Positions 36,085 through 46,714 of a DNA stretch of 64,000 bases are shown one piece after another. The position numbers and the translations under genes were made by a program. This DNA is from Bettongia penicillata ogilbyi. Its lineage: Eukaryota; Chordata; Mammalia; Diprotodontia; Potoroidae. The stretch lies in the NCBI GenBank assembly GCA_023548195.1, contig JAJHZJ010000531.1:9287900-9351899 (forward strand), read 5' to 3'. Under the pieces are notes generated by a model. That model saw nothing but the letters and a program-made list of their open reading frames with translations, did not search any database and had not been told where the DNA came from. Position 1 is the first letter of the stretch. The number at the start of each line of letters is the position of its first letter.

Positions 36085-36600
36085 ATGTGTGTATATACAA
36101 AATTATTATAGCAGCTCCATTCATAGTGGTCAAAAATTAAAAAAAAATTTAAAAAACCCTACTGGGAACAATTAAACAAATTTTGACATAATGGAATATT
36201 ATTGTCATAAGAAATGACTAAATAAAAAGTTCCAGAGGAAACTGGGAAGATTTCTATGAAGTGATTTTGAGTAAAGTGAACAGAACGAGGGGAGCATTTA
36301 ATACAGTAATAAGAGCATTATAAAGGGGGAAATTGGAGATTTTAAAACTCATGTCAATTCAGTGGTCCAGAGGAATGAAGATGCCATAGCAGTAATGCAC
36401 TTAAAATTGAGAGACATTTTCAGACATGGCTAATGAGGGGATTCATTTTGCTGGATTGCAGCTATGTGATCAAAGCTTTCTTTTCTCTTTGCTTGGTGAG
36501 GGTAGGGGGTTTCAGTGGGAGGACTAGATCAATTTTTTATGTTTCTTAATTGAAAAATTAAAAATAAACTTTTAAAATCATTTAAATCAAAGAAGGTCTA
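36085..36600 (+). mobile_element. old L1 3' end
   Basis: Diverged ORF2 C-terminal and 3' UTR sequence: ttatagcagctccattcata, ataatggaatattattgtca, agtaaagtgaacagaacgag, and cagacatggctaatgagggg. It ends A-rich near 36570-36600. Confidence 0.7.
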
Positions 36601-36604
36601 CTAG

Positions 36605-37227
36605 GAAAACCTTAAAACTTTGCCACCATGGAGTGGCTTGTCATAGTGGCACTATCTGCTAGGGTTTCCCTCTTTATTTCACCACATGAACTCAGCTAGG
36701 CTCTTTTTCCCCCTAAAAGGCAAGAAGAAAAAAACAAAGCAAAAAAGACAAAAACAAAAAGCAAAACAGCGTTTAATTAGCCCAGGGAGTGAGGCAAGGC
36801 TGGACTTTCTAATAACCAGTGGATATAAAAAGAACTATCCATGTAGGATTGATTCCCTTCAGACTTGGTATTTGACCCAAGTCTGTATGACTCATCAGTT
36901 CCTATTGATAACTGACTCATCATATACAACCCTGCTGGCCAGGTTTGCTTCCATATGGAAAGGAAGGTGGTTATCTATTTGAGTTAAGTACTCCTACATT
37001 CTTGTTGATTATCCTTTCTCTGTTAGGGTTAAGTAGACCTCTTATTGACTATTCAAGGACTTACAAGTCTCTTATTTTATCCTTCCTTTGAACCTGATCT
37101 GTTCTAAGATACTTTGCATGTGATTGCCCCCTATCCGTGAGATGGATCAATAGGTTAAAAACCTAAATGCAATGACCCTTAGAGCTCACTTGTGCAATCT
37201 ACACTGGCACTGGTGGATTATGTCCCC
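36605..37227. other. no recognised feature
   Basis: A 98-codon plus frame (36686-36982) starts with a Lys-rich run from an A-rich tract and has no known domain. The rest may belong to the unclassified repeat of block 2. Confidence 0.4.
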
Positions 37228-37560
37228 AGAGGGTTAGTAATTACTACTTTTGCCCTATAAGTAGCTATCCTCCTAACACTAGCTTATGAGTCCCCATTGC
37301 TGTGGTTCCTTTGAACAATCAATCAATAGATTCCCTTGATTCTTTTGCAAAGGCATTTACTCAGATTGTATGACATGATCAGTAGCAGTAGAACAAACTT
37401 CAACATCAGGGACACATTCTCTTATTTTACATTTGGAAGCCAAGACGATGATGGAGGGTGGACACAAACTTAAAATATAGTGATAGTATGACACACATAT
37501 ATGGGACACATGTGGTCAAAGCAAGCCAAAACTGTGTAACTACAGGACCTCCATATACTT
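37228..37560. repeat. unclassified dispersed repeat, block 2 (copy 2)
   Basis: Counterpart of 23490-23865 (see there). Confidence 0.5.
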
Positions 37561-37980
37561 TCTCTCTCCAGTGGAGAGCTCACTGCTTGTGGCAGGATGT
37601 AGAACTGGTGATGGATGCGTCATTTTGAAATTCTTTTGGGCTAGTTCTGCCATCCCATGGTGTCTCCATAGAATTGGTAGCTTAGCTGGGTTTGTTCCTC
37701 CTAACAGCGTAGTGTCTTTATTTGATGTTCAATGCACTGCCGGGCTGACCTGAGCACATCAGTTGGTGGCTGTGCTGGGTCCTCGCGAAGCTCAGACACT
37801 GTTGAACTTGACCTGGCCATGACCATCAGGCAGAGTGGGGAGGCTGCATGGCCATTGAACAGGGGCTTCCAAATGAACTGGGCAGCCTGCCCTGTCACTG
37901 GGCAGCTTCCAGGCTGGGCTAGTAAATTAGCTTGGTTTCTGTACTCCACTCAGTACGTGGTGTCTCAGGTGGACAGTCTG
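37561..37980. other. relatively GC-rich block, possible LTR
   Basis: Clearly richer in G+C than its surroundings (about 37730-37930), with an AATAAA motif on the minus strand (plus-strand tttatt at about 37728) just downstream of the GC-rich part in the minus sense. This layout would fit an LTR, but no TG...CA ends or TSD were found. Confidence 0.25.
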
Positions 37981-37984
37981 ATAA

Positions 37985-38230
37985 TGATAATAAATGATAA
38001 CTAACATTTATACTGTGCCTACAGTGTGCTAGGCCACTGTGCTAAATACTTTATAAATATATCCCCACCATAATCCTGATACATGCTATTATTATCCCCA
38101 TTTTACAGCTGAGGAAACTGAGGCAAACAGAGGTTAAATGATTTACTCAGAGTCACACAGGGAGTAAGTGTCTGAACATACTAAATGTTTGAACTCTAAT
38201 TCCTCATGACTCCTGGTCCTTTACTTGATC
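37985..38230 (-). mobile_element. MIR/THER1-type SINE
   Basis: Tail side taacatttatactgtgccta; core cagctgaggaaactgaggca and cagagtcacacagggagtaa. Minus strand. Bases 38231-38650 hold nothing recognised. Confidence 0.83.
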
Positions 38231-38650
38231 TACAATGAGGGGTTTGTAGGTTTTTCCACCTTCATCCTTGGATGATGTTGTGCTCTCTTTAACTGGGGTG
38301 TTCATATGCTTTTTGTTTGTTTGTTTACACAGTTAGCCACTCCCTCTTGTTTTAGGGTAATCAGTTTCATTTCAGTTGTACCTCCCAAAATCCAGTGGGA
38401 ATCCCATGTGTACAAATGACAGGGTTCAAAGGGATTAATGCATTCTCTGGCCTGGAGGCAAGTTCATTGCGTTGCTATCTTCTTCATAGGCAGTTGAACA
38501 ATTCAACCTTTCTACTTTAGCAAATGTTTATTTTGGCACTGAAGACTTTCCTTTACCATTGAATGTCACTACATCTGAAGGCTTTTTCCCCCATTAAAAT
38601 TAAATGTCTCAGTATTTTAGCGTTTGTATACTTAAGTTTCACTGAAGTAT

Positions 38651-38706
<56 letters not shown>

Positions 38707-38816
38707 TCCCTCCCTCCCTCTGTTTGTCTGTCTCTCCCTCTCTCTGTCTCTCTTTGTCTCTTTCTCCATCTCTCTATGTCTCTCTCTGCCTCTGTCTCTC
38801 TGTCTCTCTCTCTGCC
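38651..38816 (+). repeat. (TC)n and pyrimidine-rich low complexity
   Basis: About 50 bases of pure TC followed by tccc, tctg and tctt units. Long Leu/Ser frames (plus) and Arg/Glu frames (minus) across it are artefacts. Confidence 0.95.
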
Positions 38817-38899
38817 TTTGTTGAGGAGGGGCAGCATTTTTTGGATGAAAGACACAGGTGAGAGGGATAACAGTCATTCCCTTAGGCAGGGGCTCAATG

Positions 38900-39605
38900 G
38901 GCCAACATGGAAAGCTCATAGAGAGCTGCACATTGCCCAGGTCTATGAACTGAGGGTCAGGTATATATATTCAGGCTTCCCCACTGGGCTCATTTTCACA
39001 TGGTGCAAGATGGCAGCATGCGTAATTCCCTGGAACAAAGGACATGAGGATCTTGTTTGCTCAGAAAGCCCTTTTCTTACCCAGAAAGTTGGTTGGACCA
39101 AAACATTCTGGGTCCTTGAACTGACTCAAGTCCCCGTATGTGGAGACCAAGGGTGGGATGATGGGTGTCCTTGAGCAGGAAGTCACCATGAAAATGGGTG
39201 TCATGAGTACTGGCTCCAGGCAGACCCATAGGTGAGATGCTCAAAAGTCTCTGGATCTCATGCAGGCCTGTGCTGGTGTAGGGCAGGCTGTCTCTATCTT
39301 CCAGGTAAGGGATGCTGTCCCAACTCATCACATGGTCTGTCTCTTCTTAGGCTTTTTATTGTCACTCTAGGATACCTGAGCAAAATCAGCAGCCCATAGC
39401 AAAGTGTTGTACTTGTGGTCTCCATCCCTCTGAAGAATAGATTGTGGGTCAACATCACTAGTATGTCCATGTAAAAATTGACTCCTGAGATCTTGCTTTT
39501 CCTTGTCTATGTGATCTAAGAAACATGACTGAAGTCTCATGACTCTCCTGGCTTCCTACTCTTCCAGAATTTCTAGATCTGATCATAGATGAAAACTCAT
39601 AGAAA
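38900..39605 (-). pseudogene. cytochrome P450 family 2 processed pseudogene, 3' half
   Basis: Haem monooxygenases of family CYP2 sit in the ER membrane and oxidise drugs, steroids and fatty acids. Minus-strand reading, with frame changes, gives KSRKPGES (39560s), DHIDKEKQD, then the I-helix NLFFRGMETTSTTLCYG (about 39380-39440; usual AGTETTSTT), RDSIPYLEDR-like SWDSIPYLEDRDSLPYT, HEIQR (the K-helix ExxR is not kept in this form), PMGLP and DTHFHGDFLLK, and, after a one-base shift, SQFKDPECFGPTNFLG. A C-terminal SPVGKPEYIYLTLSS follows. Segments that are separate exons in CYP2 genes are fused without introns, so this is a retrocopy. The haem-binding Cys loop is missing or unrecognisable. In-frame stops and at least three frameshifts kill it. 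The phrase MDxLVMxTHNLFF and the C-terminus suggest a CYP2F-like or related source; that part is tentative. The first half of the gene is not seen beyond about 39605. Confidence 0.85.
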
Positions 39606-39892
39606 CTTGTACTTCAGAAACAAACAGCACACAGCACACTGACATCATGTTCACCTATGTTACCCCTCAAATTCCACTTCCAAAAAATCAGAATTCCAAG
39701 AGGATTCTCTTCTATGTTCTATTGGCCATAGCTTCCCCTCATTTACATCATTCCCACCTTCCATGGAGACTGAGATATGCTTGAAGCCCATTTCTGTGTT
39801 TGATGTTATATTTGTAGTACCAAACATTTTCTATATTCTCTGTAACTTGCCACCTTCCTCAGTCCTCTTCTCTATTAGTTTATATACAGGGG
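39606..39892. other. no clear feature, possibly more of the P450 retrocopy
   Basis: Upstream continuation of the P450 pseudogene on the minus strand would lie here, but I could not align it convincingly. Confidence 0.35.
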
Positions 39893-40091
39893 TGGGAAAT
39901 CTATGGTCCCAAGGCCACGTGTGACTTTCTAGGTCCTTGGCTGTGGCCTTTTGACTGAGTCCAACTTTTACAGAACAAATCATTTTATTAAGGAGATTTA
40001 TTTTGTGAAGTTTGGATTCAGTCAAAGGGCTGCACTTGAGGACCTAGAAGGCCACATATGGCCTTGACCCACAGGTTCTCCACCCCTGGAG
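39893..40091. mobile_element. palindromic hAT-like non-autonomous element
   Basis: The two halves are inverted copies of each other across almost the whole length. The left begins caggggtgggaaatctatgg and the right ends cacaggttctccacccctg. Internal segments such as ctttctaggtccttgg pair with gaggacctagaagg. CAGGGGTGG-type ends are typical of hAT elements. The 8-bp TSD expected for hAT is not visible (tttatata versus gaggtgtt). Confidence 0.75.
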
Positions 40092-40094
40092 GTG

Positions 40095-40374
40095 TTTCAT
40101 GGCACCTTATCTTCTGACCTTGTTCTCTTGTCTTTTTCCTAGGCAGTGGACCTCAAAGAGAAATACTTGGGCCTCAGGACCTCCAGAATCTGAGAGTCAG
40201 GGACTGGTAATGAAATGGTACCTGGCTTGCCTTGGTGATTCTGCTGCCTATATGAGGATGGGATCCCCAGATCCTGTTGCTGCTTCCACTTTAATGGGAG
40301 TGAAATAAAACTCCTTTGGCAGCAGCCCTCATCTGCCTTTGGCATTTGGGAGCTTCTTCTGTCCTGAATAGAAA
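40095..40374. other. unclassified, with AATAAA at 40304-40309
   Basis: A ttttcctag acceptor-like site near 40135 and a polyadenylation motif at 40304-40309 in moderately GC-rich sequence could be the 3' end of a transcript or an LTR. Neither is supported further. Confidence 0.25.
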
Positions 40375-40630
40375 AGTAGGGAGGAATTAGGTGGCACTGT
40401 GGATAGAGAACTGGGCTGGGAATTAGGAAGACTCAGCTCCCTAAGTTCCAATCCAGCCTTAGATGCTTACTAGCTACATGTCCCTGGGCAAGTCATTTAA
40501 CCCTGTTTGCCTCAGTTCCTCTTCTATAAAATGAGCTGGAGAAGGAAATGGCAAACTGCTCCATTATCTTTGCCAAGAGAACCCCAACAAAGAATATTAT
40601 AGAACTAAAATGACTGCATAAAATAGCAAA
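40375..40630 (+). mobile_element. Mar1-type CORE-SINE
   Basis: Head attaggtggcactgtggata, core cctgggcaagtcatttaacc, then aaaatgagctggagaaggaa and atctttgccaagagaacccc. The tail is degraded. Confidence 0.87.
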
Positions 40631-40799
40631 ATAAAGTTGAATCAATAGATATTTTGTTGTTTGATTAACTAATGGGAAAGGAGGGGAAGAGGTCTCTCAG
40701 CCATGCTTACGGCCAAAATTTCTGAGTGCAGAGAAGTACTTTGCTCTTTGTAACTATTTGTTAGCTTACTTGACTGCAAAATATGCCTTACAATTTTGT

Positions 40800-41065
40800 C
40801 TGGATAGGTGGTGCAGGCATTGAGCACCTGGTCTGGAACCAGGAAGACTTAAATTCAAATCTGACCTCAGACGCTTACTAGCTGTGTGATACTGGGAAGT
40901 CACTTAACCCCTTTTTTGCCTCAGTTTCCTCATCTGTAAAATGGAAATAATAATATTAATACCTACCTTCCATGGATGTTGTAAAGATTAAATGAGATAA
41001 TTTTAAAGTTCTTAGCACAGTCCCTGGAGCGTAGTAAGTGTGATATAAATGTTAGCTATTATTGA
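40800..41065 (+). mobile_element. MIR/Mon1-type CORE-SINE
   Basis: Head ggataggtggtgcaggcatt, core gcttactagctgtgtgatac, then tcagtttcctcatctgtaaa and the L2-like tail cttagcacagtccctggagc. Bases 41066-41354 hold nothing recognised. Confidence 0.85.
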
Positions 41066-41354
41066 CAAAGTCAGAATTCTCATGAAAACCTGTGATGTGC
41101 TTGTGTCTTTTTGGTGTTCTAGAAAATAGAGAAATAGTTTAAGCCTGTAAGGATGAAGGATTTTTAACAATTTTGTCTTCTGATTTTTGCTTCTGAAACT
41201 GCCCTCAAGGTCATGAGTGATAAATGGTGTAGGGATGCCAGGCTCATGATGCCTGACCAAAGGCTGCTAAAACATGGCTTTCCTCAATACTGAGGAATCC
41301 AATTTTTATCAGTTAAAAATTATATAGGGTATTAATTATACCTTTGCTTATAAT

Positions 41355-41620
41355 GATAATGGCTCATAAGAGCTAGCATTTGTATAACACTTCAATGTTT
41401 GCAAAATGTTTTACAAATATAACCTCATCCAGTTCTCACAACTTTGGAGGGTGGGTTGGGTGATATTTCTTATTCCCATTTTATGGATGAGGAAACTGAG
41501 GCAGATACTGGTTAAGTGACTTGCTCAAGGTCACACAACTGATAAGTCTCTGAGACTGAATTTGAACTCATCTTCCTACCTCTGGGTCCAGTGTTGTGTT
41601 CACTGTGCCAACTCAAAATA
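41355..41620 (-). mobile_element. MIR/THER1-type SINE
   Basis: Tail side agctagcatttgtataacac, core gatgaggaaactgaggcaga and tcaaggtcacacaactgata. Minus strand. Confidence 0.83.
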
Positions 41621-41624
41621 TGGA

Positions 41625-42410
41625 AATCATTTTGTAAAAATATTCTTGGTTTGGTCACTGAAACATTTAAGTGAGATTTTCCCAGTTTCTCTGAGACTCA
41701 GAAGTGTCCAGAAACAAAGTTGCCACCTAGTGGAGCTAGGAATCTGTAATCTGTAAATCTGTGGGGATTTTCTTTTTTGCATATTTTGCATATTTTCTCC
41801 TTATAATAATTTTATAACATATTAAATTTCATTTGATCAGGAACCAAGTTATCAGATCCTTAAAGTATTTTGTAAATATACCAATATAATTATATATTAT
41901 ATATTTTTAAATGACTGGTCTTCCACATTTCCAGCATTTTTTGAAGGAGAACATACCCCCCTTACCTTAAACATGTGCCAGATTACTCGTAAACCTAGAC
42001 CATATGCCACTGCAATTTGCTGATGGGCCCAAGCTGTTTTGGTAGATAAAAAGTCTGAGGGGATTAAAGTGATTCAATCCTTACTGTGTTCAGGGTAAAA
42101 GCAGCAGGACTTTTATCTCTCTGACTGTCTATTAGACCATCATCAAGCTCAAAGCCTAAGTATTACAAAGAAACACATTTCCCCACAGAGATGATACTTT
42201 ACCAGATTTTACCAAAGTTTCTAAGTCATGGAAGTATGATAAATTGAAGGGTAAGTGGAGAACCATGACTGTTGTTCATTAGTTGAAGCATCATGGTGAA
42301 AATATTTCAATATACAGGCAAAGGTAACTTCCCCCTTTCCTTGCTCCTCTTTTCCATTGTTTTCAAATTAATGAGAACAGTATTGACTTTGAAATTAGAA
42401 AACTTAGACT
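41625..42410. other. no recognised feature
   Basis: AT-rich sequence without a recognised repeat or gene. Confidence 0.5.
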
Positions 42411-42414
42411 ATAT

Positions 42415-42530
42415 TCACTGATGAGGTTCCATCACCTAGGGTAGGATCTTGAATAACTCACCATACCCCTATTAGCCTTCAGTTTCCTCATTTATAAAAT
42501 GAATGAAGATGATTGCTTTTGTTATATATG
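42415..42530 (+). mobile_element. MIR-type SINE remnant
   Basis: Contains cttcagtttcctcatttata then aaatgaatgaagatg, a plus-strand MIR core end. Bases 42531-42959 hold nothing recognised. Confidence 0.6.
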
Positions 42531-43070
42531 AACCATTTCACTTCCATGTTTTTTGGCCTGTCTTTTCATGGCCTTTCTTTCTCCTTGTTCTCATCTAATC
42601 TGTCCAAAACCTCTTTCTCCATTTTCTTTTTGAGATCTTCCTTCATATCCCATCCCTTTGGCATGAGGATATGCCAATGCGTAATCCTGGGCTTTTATGT
42701 TCTCCTTTCAACATCCAAGTTCCCTCTTTTAGTCATGTAATTTAGATACTTCACAAGGTTTTCATGATAAAAGTATTTTATAAAGCACAATAGAAAAATG
42801 TAAATTATTATTGATAATAAAAAATTCCACCTGAAGGAAATTTCTGTGATATTTCTCACCTGAAGTTAGAAACAGAAGACAATTTAATTTTCTGCTTCAA
42901 CAAAATGTTGGAAAACCAAAGTTTTCTGAAAGTGAGTGCATAAACATATATTTTAACATATTTAATATATCACTTTCCCCCAATTATATGTAAAAAAATT
43001 AATATTTTTTTTATTTTGAGTTTCAAATTTTCCCTCCCCCCTCATTAAGAAGGCAAAAAAATTTATGTAG

Positions 43071-43529
43071 TGTAAGGGAATTGCCAACCCCCAGCCTCTT
43101 GGACGGCATTCGGTGGTCACGACTCAGGTAAACTGAGGGGAGACTGGTAAGGCATGAACAAGATGGCGCTGGGAGGAAGGGTTCCGCCCCTGTTTTGCTC
43201 AAGGCTATTTTCCCAGGCTTTCCAGAGAACAAAGAAGCCCAAAATGTTTTTCTTTCTTGTGGCTACATGTCTACCCTGGACAGTCCTGGCTTAAGGTAAA
43301 TTACTTCCTTATAAGGGCAAACTAATTGGTGATAGGTTCACTTAGAGCACTGGTGTCAGAGAAGACATAAAAGCACCGTTCACTGCTTGAATAAATGGAG
43401 TTCTTACTATCTTGTCTCCTGCCTCAGTCATTGCTTACAGCTAAACTCCACCAGAGCCTATAGACCTCTGCTGGTCAGATAAGCCTGTGGGCCCGAGAGA
43501 TAGGGCTCAGACTCCCGGGGTCCCTAACA
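43071..43529 (+). mobile_element. solo LTR of an endogenous retrovirus
   Basis: 459-bp block with canonical ends: starts TGTAAGGGA and ends TCCCTAACA, an imperfect inverted repeat with TG...CA borders. A TATA-like cataaaag (about 43366) lies just upstream of AATAAA (43390-43395) in the plus sense, as in a U3-R-U5 layout. It interrupts an L1 in the opposite orientation. No internal viral genes adjoin it, so it is a recombined solo LTR. Flanks (atgtag and ctatag) are only similar, so the TSD is imperfect. Class uncertain. Confidence 0.8.
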
Positions 43530-44003
43530 CTATAGATCATACATGTGCACTCATGTAAAATGTATTTCCATATTCGTCATATTGTTAAAGAAAATACAAA
43601 AAAAGAAAGGAAGTTTTTTCATTATGTTTTCATCTGTATTGAGATTCCACCAATTCTTTATCTGAAGATGGATAGCATTTTTCATCACAAATCCTTCAGA
43701 ATTGTCTTGGATCATTGTATTGTGGAGAATGGTTAAGTTATTTGCAATTCTCATGGTACAGTATTGCTGTAACTGTGTACAGTGTTCTCCTACTTCTGCT
43801 CATTTCACCTAGCATCAGTTCAGGTAAGTCTTCCCAGGTTCTTCTGAAAGCATCCTGCTCATATCTCTTTTGCTACAATAGTATTCCATTGCAATCTTTT
43901 ACCACTTTTACCACTACTTGTTCAGCCATTCCCCTATTGATGAGCATCCTCTTACTTTCCAATTTCTTGCCACCACAAAAAGAGCCAATATAAATATTTT
44001 TCT

Positions 44004-44035
44004 ACATATATATACATATATGTATATATATATAA

Positions 44036-44118
<83 letters not shown>
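44004..44118 (+). repeat. TA/CA compound microsatellite
   Basis: Mixed TATATACA, then about 34 bases of CA, then about 50 bases of TA. Confidence 0.96.
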
Positions 44119-44119
<1 letters not shown>

Positions 44120-44404
44120 TTTTCCTTTTTCTTCATCTCTTTTGGATATAGACCTAGTAGCATTATTACTGGGTTAAAGGGAATCTATGTTTTCATGTTT
44201 TTATAGCCCATTGGGCACAGTTCCAAATTACTCTCCAGAATGGTTGAATTAGTTCAGAACTCCACTGACAGAACATTAGTGTCTCAATTTCTTGCATCCC
44301 TAATTTGTCATCCCCAACTTTTATAATTTTCTTTTTCTGTCATATTAGCCAATCTGATATCTGGTATTTCCCTCTTAATTGCATTGATTTTGTTTGTGCA
44401 AAAT

Positions 44405-45000
44405 TGCTCAATTTAATGTAAATGAATGTGTCCATTTTGTCTTCTATGATCCCCTCTCTCCTTTGTGTGGTCAAGAATTATTCCCCTGTCAATAGTTATG
44501 AAAAATATTTTCTTTTCTATTCTTCTGATCTATGTTATGAGTTTTTCTATCTGTCATGTATCCAATTAAGAGTAAATGGGATATGTGGTATGCAATAATA
44601 CGAAACAGGAGTTTTAAACGTTATTTTGTATCATGTACTCTTTGCCAGTGTGTTGAATTCTTTAGAATCTTAGAATAATATTTTAAAATAAATTCTTTAG
44701 AATAATATTTTAAAACAAATGAAATAAAATATACAAGAAAATGCAATGGAAACATTCTTTGAATACACAATTATCAACTCCAGAAATCAAAATAAAACCA
44801 ATTCCTTGGACCTCAGGCTAAAAGCCTATGATCTAAGCTGAATTTCTGTCAGATGACATTAGTTTTCTTATCAGTTTTATTCAAATGGGGAATTTTTACT
44901 ACAGCAATTGAAGTCTTTCCATTTATGAAACATTGTTACTATTTTTTTTTTGAACTTCTAGATCTGGTGTACTTCATTTGTTCCTCCAGGATTAACTTCT
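44405..45000. other. no recognised feature
   Basis: AT-rich. A short local duplication is visible: attctttagaat and aataatattttaaaa occur twice at about 44657-44715. Confidence 0.5.
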
Positions 45001-45080
45001 CTGTTTCTGTCTCTGTCTCTGTCACTGTCTCTGTCTCTCTGTCTCTCTCTCTCTGTCTCTGTCTTTCTCTCTGTCTCTCT
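45001..45080 (+). repeat. TCTG/TC low complexity
   Basis: Interrupted tctgtctc array. Confidence 0.93.
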
Positions 45081-45189
45081 AGTATTAAAATTGTTCTAGG
45101 ATTATTGCTTTATAAAAAATGTGTTTTTAATTGCATTCATATGGTTTCTATGTGATTGGATAGATGGACTCCATAATACTTTCAATTCC

Positions 45190-45565
45190 ATTCAATACAT
45201 TAATCCAATAAACATTTATTATTTGTCTACTATGTGTCAGGCATTGTAATATATGCTGAAGATACAAAAAGAAGCAAAGGACATATCATGGGAAGGGGGG
45301 GGCAACATGCAAATAAATACATTCGAAGGAAACCAAGATAAACGGGAAATTATTAAAAGAGGGAAAACACTGGGATTAAGAGGGGATAGGAAAGATTTCC
45401 GGTAGAAAATGGATTTTAATTGGGACCAAAAGGAAGCCAAGTTGGAGCAGAGGAGGGAGAATTCCAGAAATGAGAGAAAGTCAGAGAAAATGCTTGAAAA
45501 TAAGAAATGGAGCATCTTCTTCATGGAACAACCAGGAGACCATGCTATAGTTGTTTTCAATGAAA
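45190..45565 (+). mobile_element. ancient interspersed repeat
   Basis: Same family as 15935-17045: ttgtctactatgtgtcaggc, then agatttccggtagaaaatgg, ttttaattgggaccaaaagg and aacaaccaggagaccatgct. The two overlapping frames here are incidental. Confidence 0.55.
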
Positions 45566-45914
45566 TTCCTGTTTTTGGATCTTTTTCCCGGGTTTCATTG
45601 TCAATATACAGAAAGACTAATTATTTATGAGTTTATTTTACGTATTTCCAGTTTGCTGAAATTATTAATAGATTAAATTAAATTTTAATTGAATCTCAAG
45701 TTTGTCAAGTAGACAATCATACCATCTGCAAAAAAGCAACAACATTTGTTTTCCTCTGCCTACCCTTTCATTGCTTTTCTTTTCTTCGTGTTATAGAAAA
45801 TATTTCTTCAACTATGTCAAGTAATAGCGTTGATAATGGACATTCTTACTATGTCCTTTTTTGTATTGGAAAGACTTTACGTTTTTCCCTTACAAATAAT
45901 TATAGCTCCACATA

Positions 45915-45972
45915 AGGAAATACAGAGTCACAAAGAGTTGGCCACAACTGAAAAAAGAACTAAATAACAACT
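45915..45972 (+). mobile_element. Mar1-type SINE tail fragment
   Basis: Only the tail is present: acagagtcacaaagagttgg then ccacaactgaa. Confidence 0.6.
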
Positions 45973-46714
45973 TATGGAGAAGATCCATCAGAATGCTAGG
46001 GAAGAACAAGAAGATATAAGTATTGCAACATCAATAGTTTCTAGAGAAATGTGCGATCCCCCCACCTAGACTGTATCAGAGCGAGGAAAGTGTTGATTAT
46101 ACAAAGCCGTACTTTACATGGGGACATGATTCTCAGATTTTTTTATTTCTTTTGTTTACTGAAAGCAATTTGTTGTCTAATTATAAACCTACTTTAATCA
46201 TCAATGGTAAATATCTGACAATGATCATTAAAACTATTAAAATATTCATTTGTTTGCTTTACTGTTTTATTTGATAAATATTTATTAAATATTTTGATTT
46301 ATTAAATATATTGATTAAATATCTTTAACTATTACTTTATTGCTTATTGATGTGCCAAATACGTTTGTAACATGCTTGAAATGAAAAACCTTTTTTTCAC
46401 TCTTTTGTGTCAACTTGGATGTAAGGCAGACTTCAACATCTTTGAACTGCTGTTTCAATGTAGACATTTACTCTTTGTCATTTTTATTGGTTCTTTTATA
46501 TTTGCTTCGGTATCTGGCTATCTTGATTTCTTGAAGCATAAGTCTTTTTTTGACATCACTTTCCAATTTTTTCTTCAGTGAATTATCTTTGATTTTTCTC
46601 TCCAACTTTTTCTCAGCAATGTTTTTTTCAACAAAGCTGGCATTCTGCTGTATTCTTAAGGAGTCTGTAACTAGGGGCCACAGGGGAGCAGTCAGTTATC
46701 AGTTAATTACACTT
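45973..46714. other. no recognised feature
   Basis: Very AT-rich around 46240-46340 with short TTTATTAAAT repeats. No gene or named repeat. Confidence 0.5.

Larger units (their letters stand above)
42960..44400 (-). mobile_element. L1 3' part, split by a solo LTR
   Basis: Minus-strand L1. The 3' end is near 42965-43070 (caattatatgtaaaaaaatt then tttgagtttcaaattttccc). It resumes at 43530 with ctatagatcatacatgtgca and runs through the 3' UTR and ORF2 C-terminus (e.g. cagccattcccctattgatg at 43923) to about 44400. The LTR at 43071-43529 and a TA/CA array at 44004-44118 interrupt it. Confidence 0.83.

Noticed and set aside
37561..37980. CpG-island promoter
   Set aside because: Only a few CpG pairs are present and no transcription start or first exon could be seen.
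39012..39050. FVPGNYACC read as a decayed P450 haem-binding loop
   Set aside because: An overlapping frame gives a better match to the C-terminal region beyond the loop, so the loop is more likely deleted and the resemblance chance.
38553..39174. A 203-codon plus-strand frame
   Set aside because: Its first half is a TC microsatellite and its second half is antisense to the P450 pseudogene, which explains the lack of stops.
40095..40374. Terminal exon of a host transcript (acceptor-like site plus AATAAA)
   Set aside because: Both motifs are common by chance and no coding or conserved sequence supports them.
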